Shown here in pieces: positions 20,291 to 30,110 of a stretch of DNA of 64,000 nt; position 1 is the first letter of the stretch; every line of letters begins with the position of its first letter. Source of the stretch: Geobacter sp. Lineage in GTDB: Bacteria; Desulfobacterota; Desulfuromonadia; Geobacterales; Pseudopelobacteraceae. The position numbers and the translations under genes are program-made. The notes under the pieces are model-generated. The model did no database searches. It was given only the letters and a program-made list of their open reading frames with translations, and was not told where the DNA came from. The stretch spans positions 62,001 to 126,000 of the forward strand of contig VFJW01000033.1 of NCBI GenBank assembly GCA_009885845.1, written 5' to 3'.

Positions 20291-20648
20291 ACTGCGTTTT
20301 TCCGACCTTGACGCCTATGGCCATGTCAACAGCGCCGTCTACTTTACGTATCTGGAAACGGCGCGGGTCAAACTGTTCAGTGATTTTTTCAGGGAAGTCA
20401 CGCAGCATGGCATTTTCACTCTTGTAGCCAGGGCTGAATGCGACTTCAAGATCCCGATCACACTCTATGACAACCTCATCGTTACTCTCTGGATAGCCAA
20501 AACAGGACGATCGAGTTTCGAACTGGAATATCGACTCCATGACGACCAGGGCAAGACCTATGCCACCGCCCGCACAACCATGGTCTGCTTTGACAGTATA
20601 AAAAATAAAACCGTTGCCATTCCGGAAATCATCAAGGCAATGGCATAA
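20262..20648 (+). CDS. acyl-CoA thioesterase (4HBT hotdog fold)
   Basis: FSTSIELRFSDLDAYGHVNSAVYFTYLETARVKLF; start ATGGCACAAACA after AAGGAG. Confidence 0.85.
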   Translation: MAQTFSTSIELRFSDLDAYGHVNSAVYFTYLETARVKLFSDFFREVTQHGIFTLVARAECDFKIPITLYDNLIVTLWIAKTGRSSFELEYRLHDDQGKTYATARTTMVCFDSIKNKTVAIPEIIKAMA

Positions 20649-20669
20649 TTGGAATAAGGAGCAATCTCC

Positions 20670-21446
20670 ATGAACCGCACAGAATTTATTCAAAGCGAAC
20701 TCAGCGAAGGTATTTTCACACTTCGCATCAACCGACCGGATAAAAAAAACGCCCTGAACCTGGCTATGTATCAGGCCCTTGCCGACGGATTACGAAAAGC
20801 GGACGAAGATGCCGGGGTACGGGTAATTTTGATCTGCGGCGGTGATGACTGTTTTACCAGCGGCAATGATCTGGCCGACTTCCTTAACGCTCCGCCAACC
20901 GGCCAGAACAGCCCGGTCATGCAGTTCCTGTTTGCAGTCAGCGAAGCCAGTAAACCAATAGTTGCAGCGGTAAATGGTCTGGCGGTCGGAGTCGGCGTCA
21001 CTATGCTGCTGCACTGCGAGTTGGTCTATGCCGGGAACAGTGCGACATTTCAGATGCCGTTCGTCAATCTGGGGCTCTGTCCGGAGGCCGGATCCACATT
21101 GCTTCTGCCTCGTATCATGGGGCATCAGCGGGCAGCAGAACTGCTGATGCTGGGTGAAGTTTTCTGTGCAGAAAAAGCCTGTGCCGTCGGCATCGTGACA
21201 GCAATCTGTCCGGACGGAGATGTGCTCGCAACCGCACGGAACAAAGCGTTGCAGCTAGCGGCCCAACCTGCGGCGGCGGTACGTCTGGCTAAAAGCCTGC
21301 TCAAGCGAGACTATGCGGGGCCATTACGGGAGACCATCCTCGAAGAGGGCAAACAGTTCATGGCACGCCTGAAGTCGCCGGAAGCGGCTGAGGCGCTGCA
21401 GTCATTCATGGAACGCAGAAAGCCGGATTTCACGAAATTTAGCTGA
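20670..21446 (+). CDS. enoyl-CoA hydratase/isomerase family protein
   Basis: RINRPDKKNALNLAMYQAL; FTSGNDLADF; VAAVNGLAVGVGVTMLLHCELVYA. Confidence 0.9.
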   Translation: MNRTEFIQSELSEGIFTLRINRPDKKNALNLAMYQALADGLRKADEDAGVRVILICGGDDCFTSGNDLADFLNAPPTGQNSPVMQFLFAVSEASKPIVAAVNGLAVGVGVTMLLHCELVYAGNSATFQMPFVNLGLCPEAGSTLLLPRIMGHQRAAELLMLGEVFCAEKACAVGIVTAICPDGDVLATARNKALQLAAQPAAAVRLAKSLLKRDYAGPLRETILEEGKQFMARLKSPEAAEALQSFMERRKPDFTKFS

Positions 21447-21457
21447 AGGTATCAATC

Positions 21458-22666
21458 ATGGGACATCACCTCGGCTCTAAAAGCAGTATCGTTCCGCTGA
21501 TCGACCGGCTCAACAAATACCCGATCGGCTTGGTGGACAGTGACAAGCTGCGCGAGATTCTTTCGTTGCTCTTTGATGAGCGTGAAGCGTATATCGCCTC
21601 ACGATTTCCACTTGAAGAGGCAACTCTGGATGAACTGGTACGCCTGACAAAAATTCCGGAGGCAGAGCTGCTGCCGCTATTGGATCAGATGGCTGATAAA
21701 GGGCTGGTTATGGACATGCCCTACGATGAAGAGGTCTATTATCTGCTGCTGCCCGGACTGATCGGTTTTTTTGAATTCACCTTCATGAAGAACCGCAGCG
21801 ATTTACCACTGGAGCGCCTTGCACTACTGATGCGGGAGTATCTGGAAGAGAGTCAGTCCAAAGAATTCTTCGGCAGTGCAACGCCTCTGACCCGTTCACT
21901 GCTTTATGAGGAACATATCCCGGTCACCTCTGAAGTAACCAGCTATGAACGGGCACGGGATATCATCCGGGAGGCTGGATTCGGTGCGGTCGGGATGTGT
22001 TACTGCCGCCACAAGAAAGAACATCTGAGCGAGACCTGTGACAAGGGAGCGCCGGTAGACGGCATCTGCATCTCGCTCGGGAGTGCGGCACGCTTTATGT
22101 CACGGCGTGGCTTTGCACAGGAAAAGAGTGTGGACGAGCTGCTGGCGGTTCTTGATACCGCCAGAGGATACAACCTGACGCATATTACCGACAATATACG
22201 TCACAAACCATCCTTTATCTGCAACTGCTGCAGCTGCTGTTGCGAACTGCTGGCCGGCGTGCAGATGGGGTACCACAACGGCATTGCCAAAACCGGCTTC
22301 CGCGCCGTTATCGACCCGGAACGCTGTAACGGTTGCGGTGTCTGCTTCCGTGCCTGTAACGTCAAGGCTATCGCACTTCCGGAAGGGGTAGCATTTGCAA
22401 AGGGCAGCGACCGTTACGCCCTGGTTGCCGATACGCTCTGTCTCGGCTGCGGCGCCTGCATAAGCGTCTGCAAACAGGCCGCTCTCTCCATGATTCCTGC
22501 GACCACCAGAGTACTACCGCCGTTGAAACGGAAGGAACTGTACATCCGGATTCTCAAGGACAAACGACGTCTGACGCCGTTTGTCGTCAGCGGTATCAAG
22601 AAGAGTCTGCGCGGGCTTTTCAAGCGCAAACCGTCCAATACATTCATACCAATTATCAAGGAGTAG
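21458..22666 (+). CDS. Cys-rich 4Fe-4S dicluster protein with winged-helix-like N-terminus
   Basis: Ferredoxin motifs CNGCGVCFRACNV and CLGCGACISVCKQ, plus CYCRHKKEHLSETC and ICNCCSCCCELL. Confidence 0.8.
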   Translation: MGHHLGSKSSIVPLIDRLNKYPIGLVDSDKLREILSLLFDEREAYIASRFPLEEATLDELVRLTKIPEAELLPLLDQMADKGLVMDMPYDEEVYYLLLPGLIGFFEFTFMKNRSDLPLERLALLMREYLEESQSKEFFGSATPLTRSLLYEEHIPVTSEVTSYERARDIIREAGFGAVGMCYCRHKKEHLSETCDKGAPVDGICISLGSAARFMSRRGFAQEKSVDELLAVLDTARGYNLTHITDNIRHKPSFICNCCSCCCELLAGVQMGYHNGIAKTGFRAVIDPERCNGCGVCFRACNVKAIALPEGVAFAKGSDRYALVADTLCLGCGACISVCKQAALSMIPATTRVLPPLKRKELYIRILKDKRRLTPFVVSGIKKSLRGLFKRKPSNTFIPIIKE

Positions 22667-22669
22667 ACC

Positions 22670-24367
22670 ATGTTCCTGCTCAATCCTAAACAACTCAGTG
22701 AAAACCACCCTGATCCGGCTTTGAACGCTATTCTCCGTAAGACCGTCGTTTTTTTTGAAACCAGGGGGAAGAAGCAGCTCAAGGAAGATGATTTCAATCG
22801 GGTCTGGTATGCCGATTTTCTTGAATTCATCAAGCAGGAGCGGATTTTTGCCACTCTGCTCACCCCATCCGGATACGGAGACAAGAATTGTCGCTGGGAC
22901 ACCTCGCGCCTCTGTGCCTTCAATGAACTGCTCGGCTTTTACGGTCTCTGCTACTGGTACGTGTGGCAGGTTACCATTCTGGGGCTGGGGCCGATCTGGA
23001 TGAGCCCGAACGAGGAATTGAAACGGAGAGCGGCACAGTTGCTGGATGACGGAGCTGTTTTTGCCTTCGGACTGTCCGAAAAAGAACATGGTGCCGATAT
23101 CTATGCCAGCGACATGCTCCTGGTCCCGACCGGCGACGGCAATTATCTGGCGCGAGGAGACAAATACTATATCGGCAACGGCAATGAAGCGGCGATGGTT
23201 TCGGTCTTCGGTCGCGAACCGGATGGCGGCGGCTACGCCTTTTTTATCGTCAACAGCAAGCATGAAAAATATGAACTGGTTAAAAACATCACCGCCACTC
23301 AATCCTATGTAGCTGAATTCGTACTTCACGATTATCCGGTAGCTGAGACGGATATCCTTTCAAAAGGGGATGAGGCCTGGAATGCGACCCTCAACACCGT
23401 CAATATCGGCAAGTACAATCTGGGATGGGCTTCAATCGGCATCTGCACCCATGCCTTCTATGAGGCTATCAATCACGCTTCGGGGCGCAGTCTCTATGGC
23501 ATGCACGTTACCGACTTTCCGCATGTAAAGCAGATGTTCGTCGATGCCTATGCCCGGCTGGTCGCCATGAAACTCTTTGCGCTGCGGGCCTCGGACTACC
23601 TCCGCTCCGCCTCGGCAGAAGACCGGCGCTACCTGCTCTATAATCCGGTGGTGAAGATGAAGGTGACGACCCAGGGGGAAGAGGTGATCAATCTGCTCTG
23701 GGACGTGATCGCCGCCAAAGGATTCGAAAAGGATACTTATTTTGAAACGGCCGCACGCGACATCAGGGCGCTTCCCAAACTGGAAGGAACGGTTCATGTC
23801 AACATAGCTCTGATCGTCAAGTTCATGCAAAACTATTTCTTTAATCCGGCCGAATACGCCGAGGTGCCTCGGCGACTTGAGCCGGTAAATGATGATTATC
23901 TGTTTAACCAGGGGGCAACCAGAGGGCTCGGAAAAATCCAGTTCCACGATTACCGCCCGGCCTATAATTCCTGTACCCTGCCGAATGTGCAGATTTTCAA
24001 GGAGCAGATCAGCCTGTTTCGTGAGTTCCTCTTCAAAGCGACACCGGACGCTGGCCAACAGAAGGATATCGACTTCCTGCTGACGGTAGGAGAGATCTTC
24101 ACGCTCGTGGTTTACGGGCAGCTGATTCTGGAGAATGCCACTCTGCGTGCAATTGAAGACGATGTAGTCGATCAGATTTTCGACTTCATGGTGCGCGATC
24201 TGTCAAAGTTTGCCCTGCAGCTGTACAGCAAGCCTTCCAGCACAGAGGCGCAGATGGCATTCTGCATGAAACTGGTTCGTAAGGCGCATGTTGATGAAGA
24301 ACGATATGGCAGGGTTCTACAGCGGCATGTGTACAGCATGAACGGGGTGTATGAGATGTCGGAGTGA
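22670..24367 (+). CDS. acyl-CoA dehydrogenase family protein (second paralogue)
   Basis: FAFGLSEKEHGADIYASD; C-terminal region LPKLEGTVHVNIALIVKF with candidate catalytic Glu. Confidence 0.82.
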   Translation: MFLLNPKQLSENHPDPALNAILRKTVVFFETRGKKQLKEDDFNRVWYADFLEFIKQERIFATLLTPSGYGDKNCRWDTSRLCAFNELLGFYGLCYWYVWQVTILGLGPIWMSPNEELKRRAAQLLDDGAVFAFGLSEKEHGADIYASDMLLVPTGDGNYLARGDKYYIGNGNEAAMVSVFGREPDGGGYAFFIVNSKHEKYELVKNITATQSYVAEFVLHDYPVAETDILSKGDEAWNATLNTVNIGKYNLGWASIGICTHAFYEAINHASGRSLYGMHVTDFPHVKQMFVDAYARLVAMKLFALRASDYLRSASAEDRRYLLYNPVVKMKVTTQGEEVINLLWDVIAAKGFEKDTYFETAARDIRALPKLEGTVHVNIALIVKFMQNYFFNPAEYAEVPRRLEPVNDDYLFNQGATRGLGKIQFHDYRPAYNSCTLPNVQIFKEQISLFREFLFKATPDAGQQKDIDFLLTVGEIFTLVVYGQLILENATLRAIEDDVVDQIFDFMVRDLSKFALQLYSKPSSTEAQMAFCMKLVRKAHVDEERYGRVLQRHVYSMNGVYEMSE

Positions 24368-24426
24368 CAATCTGACAGTAAAGTTGTTGATCGCCAGCGG
24401 GATCTTTCTGTGAAGCTGATAGCTGT

Positions 24427-25290
24427 TTATTGACGGATCATCTGCGCTACCGGGCGGTAAATCCAGTATTTTCCACCGGTAATGTGGGCAAGATTGATGG
24501 CGCTCTTCATAACCGTCCGCATGTTTCCAAAGTTCTGGTGTGCCAGGATGTACCGCTTTTTGCCAAGAACTTCGTAGATGACTGCAGTATGTTCGGGGGC
24601 ACCAAGAGTTGTCAGCCGTGTGACTCCGGCAGGAAGCTGCTCTGAAACGGTAAGGGAGCGAAACTGAATGATATCTCCTGCCTTGATCTCGCTGGTTTCC
24701 GGGTTAAGCAGGAGTCCGAATGCTGTCGGGCGGGTCCAATCGGCGAGATTGCTGACGAGCGCTTCCTGAGCAAGATCCCAGCACTCGCCCCGACCAACCG
24801 AGGTACCCAGTACTGTATCGACAAATTTGATTACCTTGTCGTTCAGTTCAATACCATTCTGGTCTACCGGCAGCAGTTTTTTAACGGTATGAGTAAAGAA
24901 GCCCAGCCCCTGGTAGTTCAATGCCGCCCTTTTCTCACTGCCGTAAAATGTAACGGTGTACGTGCCGATACCCTCTTTCAAGAGATACCGGACGTTGAAA
25001 GAACCGTCGGCAGCAAGAGGAATAGGATTACTGCGTGTAATCTCCCCTTTTTTGCCAACCTTCACGATCAATGTTTTTTGCGTGGTGTTTCCGGACAGCA
25101 CGACACTTGAACCGAAGTCAGCCGGTACGGGGTTGAGACTCAACCTGTCTTCACCCCCCTGATACCAGGTTATGGCGGCGCTGTCTGGCTGTGCGGAGGC
25201 TGAGACAACGAGTGTAATCATTGCGAAAAAAGTCAGCACAGGTTGCATGAGAATACGGACAGAATGCATGAAAACCTCAGAGCTATTCAT
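24427..25290 (-). CDS. secreted papain-like (CHAP/NlpC-P60-type) protein
   Basis: Signal peptide; GECWDLAQEAL (Cys) and GAPEHTAVIYEV (His) with HQNFGN. Confidence 0.5.
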   Translation of the reverse strand: MNSSEVFMHSVRILMQPVLTFFAMITLVVSASAQPDSAAITWYQGGEDRLSLNPVPADFGSSVVLSGNTTQKTLIVKVGKKGEITRSNPIPLAADGSFNVRYLLKEGIGTYTVTFYGSEKRAALNYQGLGFFTHTVKKLLPVDQNGIELNDKVIKFVDTVLGTSVGRGECWDLAQEALVSNLADWTRPTAFGLLLNPETSEIKAGDIIQFRSLTVSEQLPAGVTRLTTLGAPEHTAVIYEVLGKKRYILAHQNFGNMRTVMKSAINLAHITGGKYWIYRPVAQMIRQ

Positions 25291-25330
25291 GACTTTTTTT
25301 GAAAAACATACATCATTGTAGCGATTTTTA

Positions 25331-26233
25331 TCACCCCAAAGTCAGGCAATTTCTTCCCAACCGTTTACTCTCATACATAAGTGTATCTGCCCTTTTGATT
25401 ATCGTATCCATAGTGTCGTCACTGCATACGAGTGTAGCTCCGATCGAAACGGTGACATGCAGTTTATCGTGTTCAGCTTGAATGTATGAGGATTCAACCA
25501 ATATGCGCAGTCTGTTGCCGAAGTCTTCTAGTTGCATTAGGCTGACATTCCGTAAAATCCCGATAAACTCTTCACCGCCCCAGCGGCCAATCAGATCGAA
25601 CGGCCGTGCATTCTTGACAAGAGTATCAGCAACACATTTAAGAACCAGATCACCGACATCATGACCATAGGTATCATTGAATTCTTTGAAATGGTCGATA
25701 TCCATAAAGAGAATACCAAAGGGAAAGTCAATTCGTTTTTTTTCCTCAAAACAGCCGGCGAGATCCTTCTCAATGTAGTGCCTGTTTGCAAGCCTCGTGA
25801 GATTATCAAGCAGGGCCATTTCTTCAAGTTCTTTGACTTTCAATTCATTGTATCTGAGGTTGCTTATGTCAGTGAACAGTTCGGCAGCACCTATCACACC
25901 GCCGCTCTCATCGGTAATGGTACTTGATCGGACAGAGACCTGAATCCGGTGACCATCCTTATGGTGCAGATAAATCTCTGATTCTCTGGCAGCTCCGTCG
26001 ATCATAGTCATGGCCAGGGGGCACATTTCCCGGCAGAGACAATTTCCAGAGCAATCCACATGAGTAAGAATATTATCCGAGCAGGATTTGCCAACAACCT
26101 CGGCGGACGTAAAACCGGAAATTCTTTCGGCAGCTTTATTCCAATATTGAATTATCCGGTCTCTATCAACAATGTACAGACCATCATTGAGATTATCAAC
26201 GAGCCTGCCATAGGAAACTGAATCAAGAATCAT
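25331..26233 (-). CDS. PAS-GGDEF diguanylate cyclase
   Basis: PAS region DRDRIIQYWNKAAERISGFTSAEVVGK; GGDEF-type motif GRWGGEEFIGIL. Confidence 0.9.
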   Translation of the reverse strand: MILDSVSYGRLVDNLNDGLYIVDRDRIIQYWNKAAERISGFTSAEVVGKSCSDNILTHVDCSGNCLCREMCPLAMTMIDGAARESEIYLHHKDGHRIQVSVRSSTITDESGGVIGAAELFTDISNLRYNELKVKELEEMALLDNLTRLANRHYIEKDLAGCFEEKKRIDFPFGILFMDIDHFKEFNDTYGHDVGDLVLKCVADTLVKNARPFDLIGRWGGEEFIGILRNVSLMQLEDFGNRLRILVESSYIQAEHDKLHVTVSIGATLVCSDDTMDTIIKRADTLMYESKRLGRNCLTLG

Positions 26234-26343
26234 AGGTTATTTCACTCTCTCAGTTACACGATATAGTTCTTCTGCAGATGTAACCTATTGACCTGACAGC
26301 GTCAACACCAAATATAAATCAATGCAGTTCACCGTTTCAACGC

Positions 26344-26371
26344 AAAAAAGAGGGGCTTTCGCCCCTCTTCG
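26344..26371 (-). terminator. intrinsic terminator for the downstream-facing minus-strand gene at 26385
   Basis: Minus strand GAAGAGGGGC-GAAA-GCCCCTCTTTTTT. Confidence 0.75.
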
Positions 26372-26384
26372 CTATCAACACTGT

Positions 26385-27002
26385 TTAATCTCTGCCGCCA
26401 TGCTGCCTGCCATCGCGTCTTTCATCCTTCTGCTCTTCCTTATCACGTCGTCGGTTGTCTTTTATCTCTTCCCTGTCGTGACGACGCTCATCTTTCGATT
26501 CAACCCTGTCGCGCCGGCGCTCATTTTTTATACCTTCCTTATCACGTCGATGTTCCTGTTTCAGCTCTTCCTTCCGCTCATGGTCAGGCCGAAACTGTCG
26601 CCCGCGATAATTGTTCCGGTCATTGCGGTACACGCGATGTTCCCGGTCACGATATGAGCGGATCTGCTCGACCCGGTGTTTGCGGATGGCCGGCGGCAGA
26701 TTTCGGAAGGGCATTTCAACCCAGGGTCCATTGTGATGACGTGAATTATGCCAGCTATTGCCATAGTACAGATAATATTGATTCGAGTCGTAAATGATGT
26801 CATAAGGCGTATCCACACCGACATAAAAACCGAGCCGGGAGGGGGCGACAAAGAGCGGCGCTACGTCAAAATGTACCGACGGGGAGGATACAACCACCCG
26901 GGGAACTGGCACACCCACATTGAGATTAACGTTCACCTCTGCCAGTGCAGTCGATGTTGCCGTGATGACGGTTACGGCAAAAAGCAGTACTGTTTTATTC
27001 AT
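26385..27002 (-). CDS. secreted/periplasmic protein with charged Arg/Asp/Glu repeat tail
   Basis: Signal peptide; C-terminal RRDKEGIKNERRRDRVESKDERRHDREEIKDNRRRDKEEQKDERRDGR. Confidence 0.6.
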   Translation of the reverse strand: MNKTVLLFAVTVITATSTALAEVNVNLNVGVPVPRVVVSSPSVHFDVAPLFVAPSRLGFYVGVDTPYDIIYDSNQYYLYYGNSWHNSRHHNGPWVEMPFRNLPPAIRKHRVEQIRSYRDREHRVYRNDRNNYRGRQFRPDHERKEELKQEHRRDKEGIKNERRRDRVESKDERRHDREEIKDNRRRDKEEQKDERRDGRQHGGRD

Positions 27003-27228
27003 ACGATCTCCTTTTTAACTTTTGGTGACTATACCACATACCAGCAAGTTCAGTGCCGATTTCTTCCGTTCTGACTCCTTGTGCCCAAAGAACAAAGTAC
27101 GGGCATGTTGAGCTATTAACAGGCATGATCACTGCCAAGATGCGTGTACCTGATTTGAGGTAGTCATGGCTTTTTTACGAGTACAAACAGAATGAAGTTT
27201 AAACATAGCGGGGGAAAAGCAGAATTAG

Positions 27229-27627
27229 CTACTTGATCAAATTAAATTCACCGATAATCCTTTGACGATAGGCGGTAATATCTTTTTCAAGCGACTGAAG
27301 TGTAGATACTTTTTGTTTGATGCTTTTGAGGTGGGTGTCCAGCAGCTCGGTCAAACGTGGCATGATTTTTTCCGGAACCTTCTGTTCCTTATCAAAGAGA
27401 ATAGCCAGTTCCTTCATCTCCTCCAGAGAAAGCCCCAGTTCTTTGACTTTCAGGACGAATTTGAAACGCTTTACATCCTTTTTTTCATAATATCTGACCC
27501 GCCCGTCAGTTCGCTTGGGAGGTTCAACCAGGCCGAGTTTTTCATAGAGCCGGATCGTTCTTGTCGTGATCCCCAGCATTTCTGCCAGGTCACTGATCTG
27601 CATATGGTCTTCATTACTCAGCCTCAT
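27229..27627 (-). CDS. MerR-family transcriptional regulator
   Basis: MQISDLAEMLGITTRTIRLYEKLGLVEPPKRTDGRVRYYEKKDVKRFKFV followed by a coiled-coil helix. Confidence 0.9.
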   Translation of the reverse strand: MRLSNEDHMQISDLAEMLGITTRTIRLYEKLGLVEPPKRTDGRVRYYEKKDVKRFKFVLKVKELGLSLEEMKELAILFDKEQKVPEKIMPRLTELLDTHLKSIKQKVSTLQSLEKDITAYRQRIIGEFNLIK

Positions 27628-27825
27628 ACTTTACCCCTGTGTTAATTATTAGTATTTAAAGCCAGGTTCGTTTTTTTGTCAAGATTATTCAACGATTATT
27701 CAACGCATTTCACGCTTTAGTTTGACCATTTCCGCATAAAAATGTGCGTACCCGCATAAGCAATTTGCACTCCGCCGAAACATCGTCTAAACTCCAAAAA
27801 CGTGACAAATGACCAAGGGGTTTTT

Positions 27826-28458
27826 ATGGCTGACCACATACGTCTGGCCGCATGTACGATCTTTGATACCCCATTGCTGAAAACCCTTCTGCATCTCTGT
27901 TCTGTACTCTACCTGAAAGCCGGCGGCTGGACACTAACCGGTGACGTCTCCAACGCGCGGCGCTGCGTGATGATTGCCGCTCCGCATACCAGCAACTGGG
28001 ATCTGCCGATGACACTGGCTATCGTCTTCGCCTTCCGTCTCAAGGTTTATTTTCTTGCAAAACACACTCTTTTTACACCACCGTTCGGACTGTTCGTCCG
28101 TTGGCTGGGCGGCATCCCGGTTGACCGGAGTAAAAATAATAATCTGGTAGAGCAGGCAGTTGAGCTGTTCACTGCTCACAAAGACCTCGTATTGCTTGTA
28201 CCACCGGAGGGGACCCGCAAACAGGTCCGTTACTGGAAAAGCGGTTTCTATCATATAGCCTGCGGCGCCAACGTACCAATTGTGCTGGGATTTATCGATT
28301 TCAAGCGCAAGGTCGCCGGGTTTGGCGACATATACGTCCCGAGTGGTAATTATGACGCAGATCTGGTTCAGATCCAGGGATTTTATGCAGGAATCAGCGG
28401 CAAAAACCGGGCCAGACCGGATGACATGGCCGCCACGAACAACACCGAACCAGAATGA
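27826..28458 (+). CDS. 1-acylglycerol-3-phosphate O-acyltransferase family protein
   Basis: Acyltransferase motifs APHTSNWDLP (HX4D) and VPPEGTRK. Confidence 0.85.
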   Translation: MADHIRLAACTIFDTPLLKTLLHLCSVLYLKAGGWTLTGDVSNARRCVMIAAPHTSNWDLPMTLAIVFAFRLKVYFLAKHTLFTPPFGLFVRWLGGIPVDRSKNNNLVEQAVELFTAHKDLVLLVPPEGTRKQVRYWKSGFYHIACGANVPIVLGFIDFKRKVAGFGDIYVPSGNYDADLVQIQGFYAGISGKNRARPDDMAATNNTEPE

Positions 28459-28475
28459 GAACCGGGCGGACAGAC

Positions 28476-30086
28476 ATGCTGGCAAACACTCAACAAAAGC
28501 TCCCACTGATTATCGGGCATCGCGGCGCATCGCGGGCAGAACTCCTGCAAAGGCTGGATGATCATTCCCGACCCTGGGACATCATTGTAATCGGCGGCGG
28601 CGCTACCGGACTGGGGGCGGCCGTTGATGCGGCCGACCGCGGCTACCGCACGCTGCTGCTGGAACAGGGTGACTTTGCCTGCGGAACTTCGAGCCGCAGT
28701 ACCAAACTTATCCATGGCGGCGTACGCTACCTGCAGCAGGGCAACCTGGCACTCGTTCGGGAGGCGTTGCGTGAACGGTATCTCCTTCTCACGAACGCAC
28801 CGCATCTGGTGCATGATGTTCCTTTTGTCATCCCGCTCTACAGCTGGTGGGAGCGCCCCTTCTACGGTATCGGCATGGCGATGTACGACCTGCTGTCGGG
28901 CCTTCACCGGCTGAAGCATTCCCGGCACCTCAGTCGCGAAGAAACTATTGATCTCGTTCCGACGGTCAGGAGGAGGAATCTTCGCGGAGGCATCGTCTAC
29001 CATGACGGCCAGTTTGATGATGCACGCCTGGCCATCTGCCTGGCGAAAACAGTGGTGGATCTGGGCGGGACTCCGCTCAATTACATGGACGTTACCGGCC
29101 TCGCCCCGGCATCAGAATGTCTGACCACTGTTACTGCCAGAGAGCGTGAAAGCGGCCGGGAATACAAACTCTCCAGCCGGGCGGTTATCAACGCCACCGG
29201 CGTGCTGTGTGACCAGGTGCGGCGAATGGACGAACCGCTCTGTTCTCCCCTGATCACCCTGAGTCAGGGAGCTCACCTGGTTCTCGACCGTTCGTTTCTC
29301 CCCGGAAGCTGCGCGGTCATGGTTCCCCATACCGACGATGGACGGGTCTTTTTCGCGATTCCGTGGCATGGCCGTGTCATTATCGGAACGACCGACACCC
29401 CCGTTGACAGGGTTACGCCTGAACCGGTGCCGTTTCCGGATGAGATTGATTTCCTGCTGGCACATGCGGGACGCTTTCTCGAACGCCAACCGACCCGTTC
29501 CGACATTCTCAGCACTTTTGCCGGACTCAGGCCACTGCTCGGAGGAGAAAGGGGAAAGAAAACCGCACAGCTGAGCCGTGAATACCATCTGTCTGTTTCC
29601 GCTTCGGGGCTCGTTACTATTACCGGCGGCAAATGGACCACCTATCGCAGCATGGCTGCTGTCGCGGTTGATGCTGCTGCCAACCGGGGTGGACTTGATC
29701 CACGTCCGTCGACTACCCGTTCACTGCGCCTGCATGGCTGGGAAGCGCCATTAGTCAAATCGGGCGCACCGGACGGATATGGTTCCGACCGAGGACTGCT
29801 TGAACAACTTGCCGGTGAACACCCGGGGTGGAAAGAGCAGTTGCACCCTCGCCTCCCCTGCACGACCGCTGAGATAATCTGGGCTGTGCGTTCCGAATGG
29901 GCACGAAGCGTGGAAGACGTACTTGCCCGACGTACCCGGTCCCTCTTTCTGGACGCGGCTGCCAGCCGTGAAATCGCCCCCAGGGTGGCCCGCCTGATGG
30001 CAGCAGAACTTGGACGCGATCAAGCCTGGCAAACTGAACAACTGGAACGTATTGACGTATATTCGAGGCAGTTTCTACCGGCCTGA
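28476..30086 (+). CDS. glpD: glycerol-3-phosphate dehydrogenase (FAD-dependent) with atypical N-terminus
   Basis: WDIIVIGGGATGLGAAVDAADRGYRTLLLEQGDFACGTSSRSTKLIHGGVRYLQQ; N-terminus MLANTQQKLPLIIGHRGAS resembles the GDPD family. Confidence 0.9.
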   Translation: MLANTQQKLPLIIGHRGASRAELLQRLDDHSRPWDIIVIGGGATGLGAAVDAADRGYRTLLLEQGDFACGTSSRSTKLIHGGVRYLQQGNLALVREALRERYLLLTNAPHLVHDVPFVIPLYSWWERPFYGIGMAMYDLLSGLHRLKHSRHLSREETIDLVPTVRRRNLRGGIVYHDGQFDDARLAICLAKTVVDLGGTPLNYMDVTGLAPASECLTTVTARERESGREYKLSSRAVINATGVLCDQVRRMDEPLCSPLITLSQGAHLVLDRSFLPGSCAVMVPHTDDGRVFFAIPWHGRVIIGTTDTPVDRVTPEPVPFPDEIDFLLAHAGRFLERQPTRSDILSTFAGLRPLLGGERGKKTAQLSREYHLSVSASGLVTITGGKWTTYRSMAAVAVDAAANRGGLDPRPSTTRSLRLHGWEAPLVKSGAPDGYGSDRGLLEQLAGEHPGWKEQLHPRLPCTTAEIIWAVRSEWARSVEDVLARRTRSLFLDAAASREIAPRVARLMAAELGRDQAWQTEQLERIDVYSRQFLPA

Positions 30087-30110
30087 GAGGCCACCCGAAA
30101 AGGACATACC

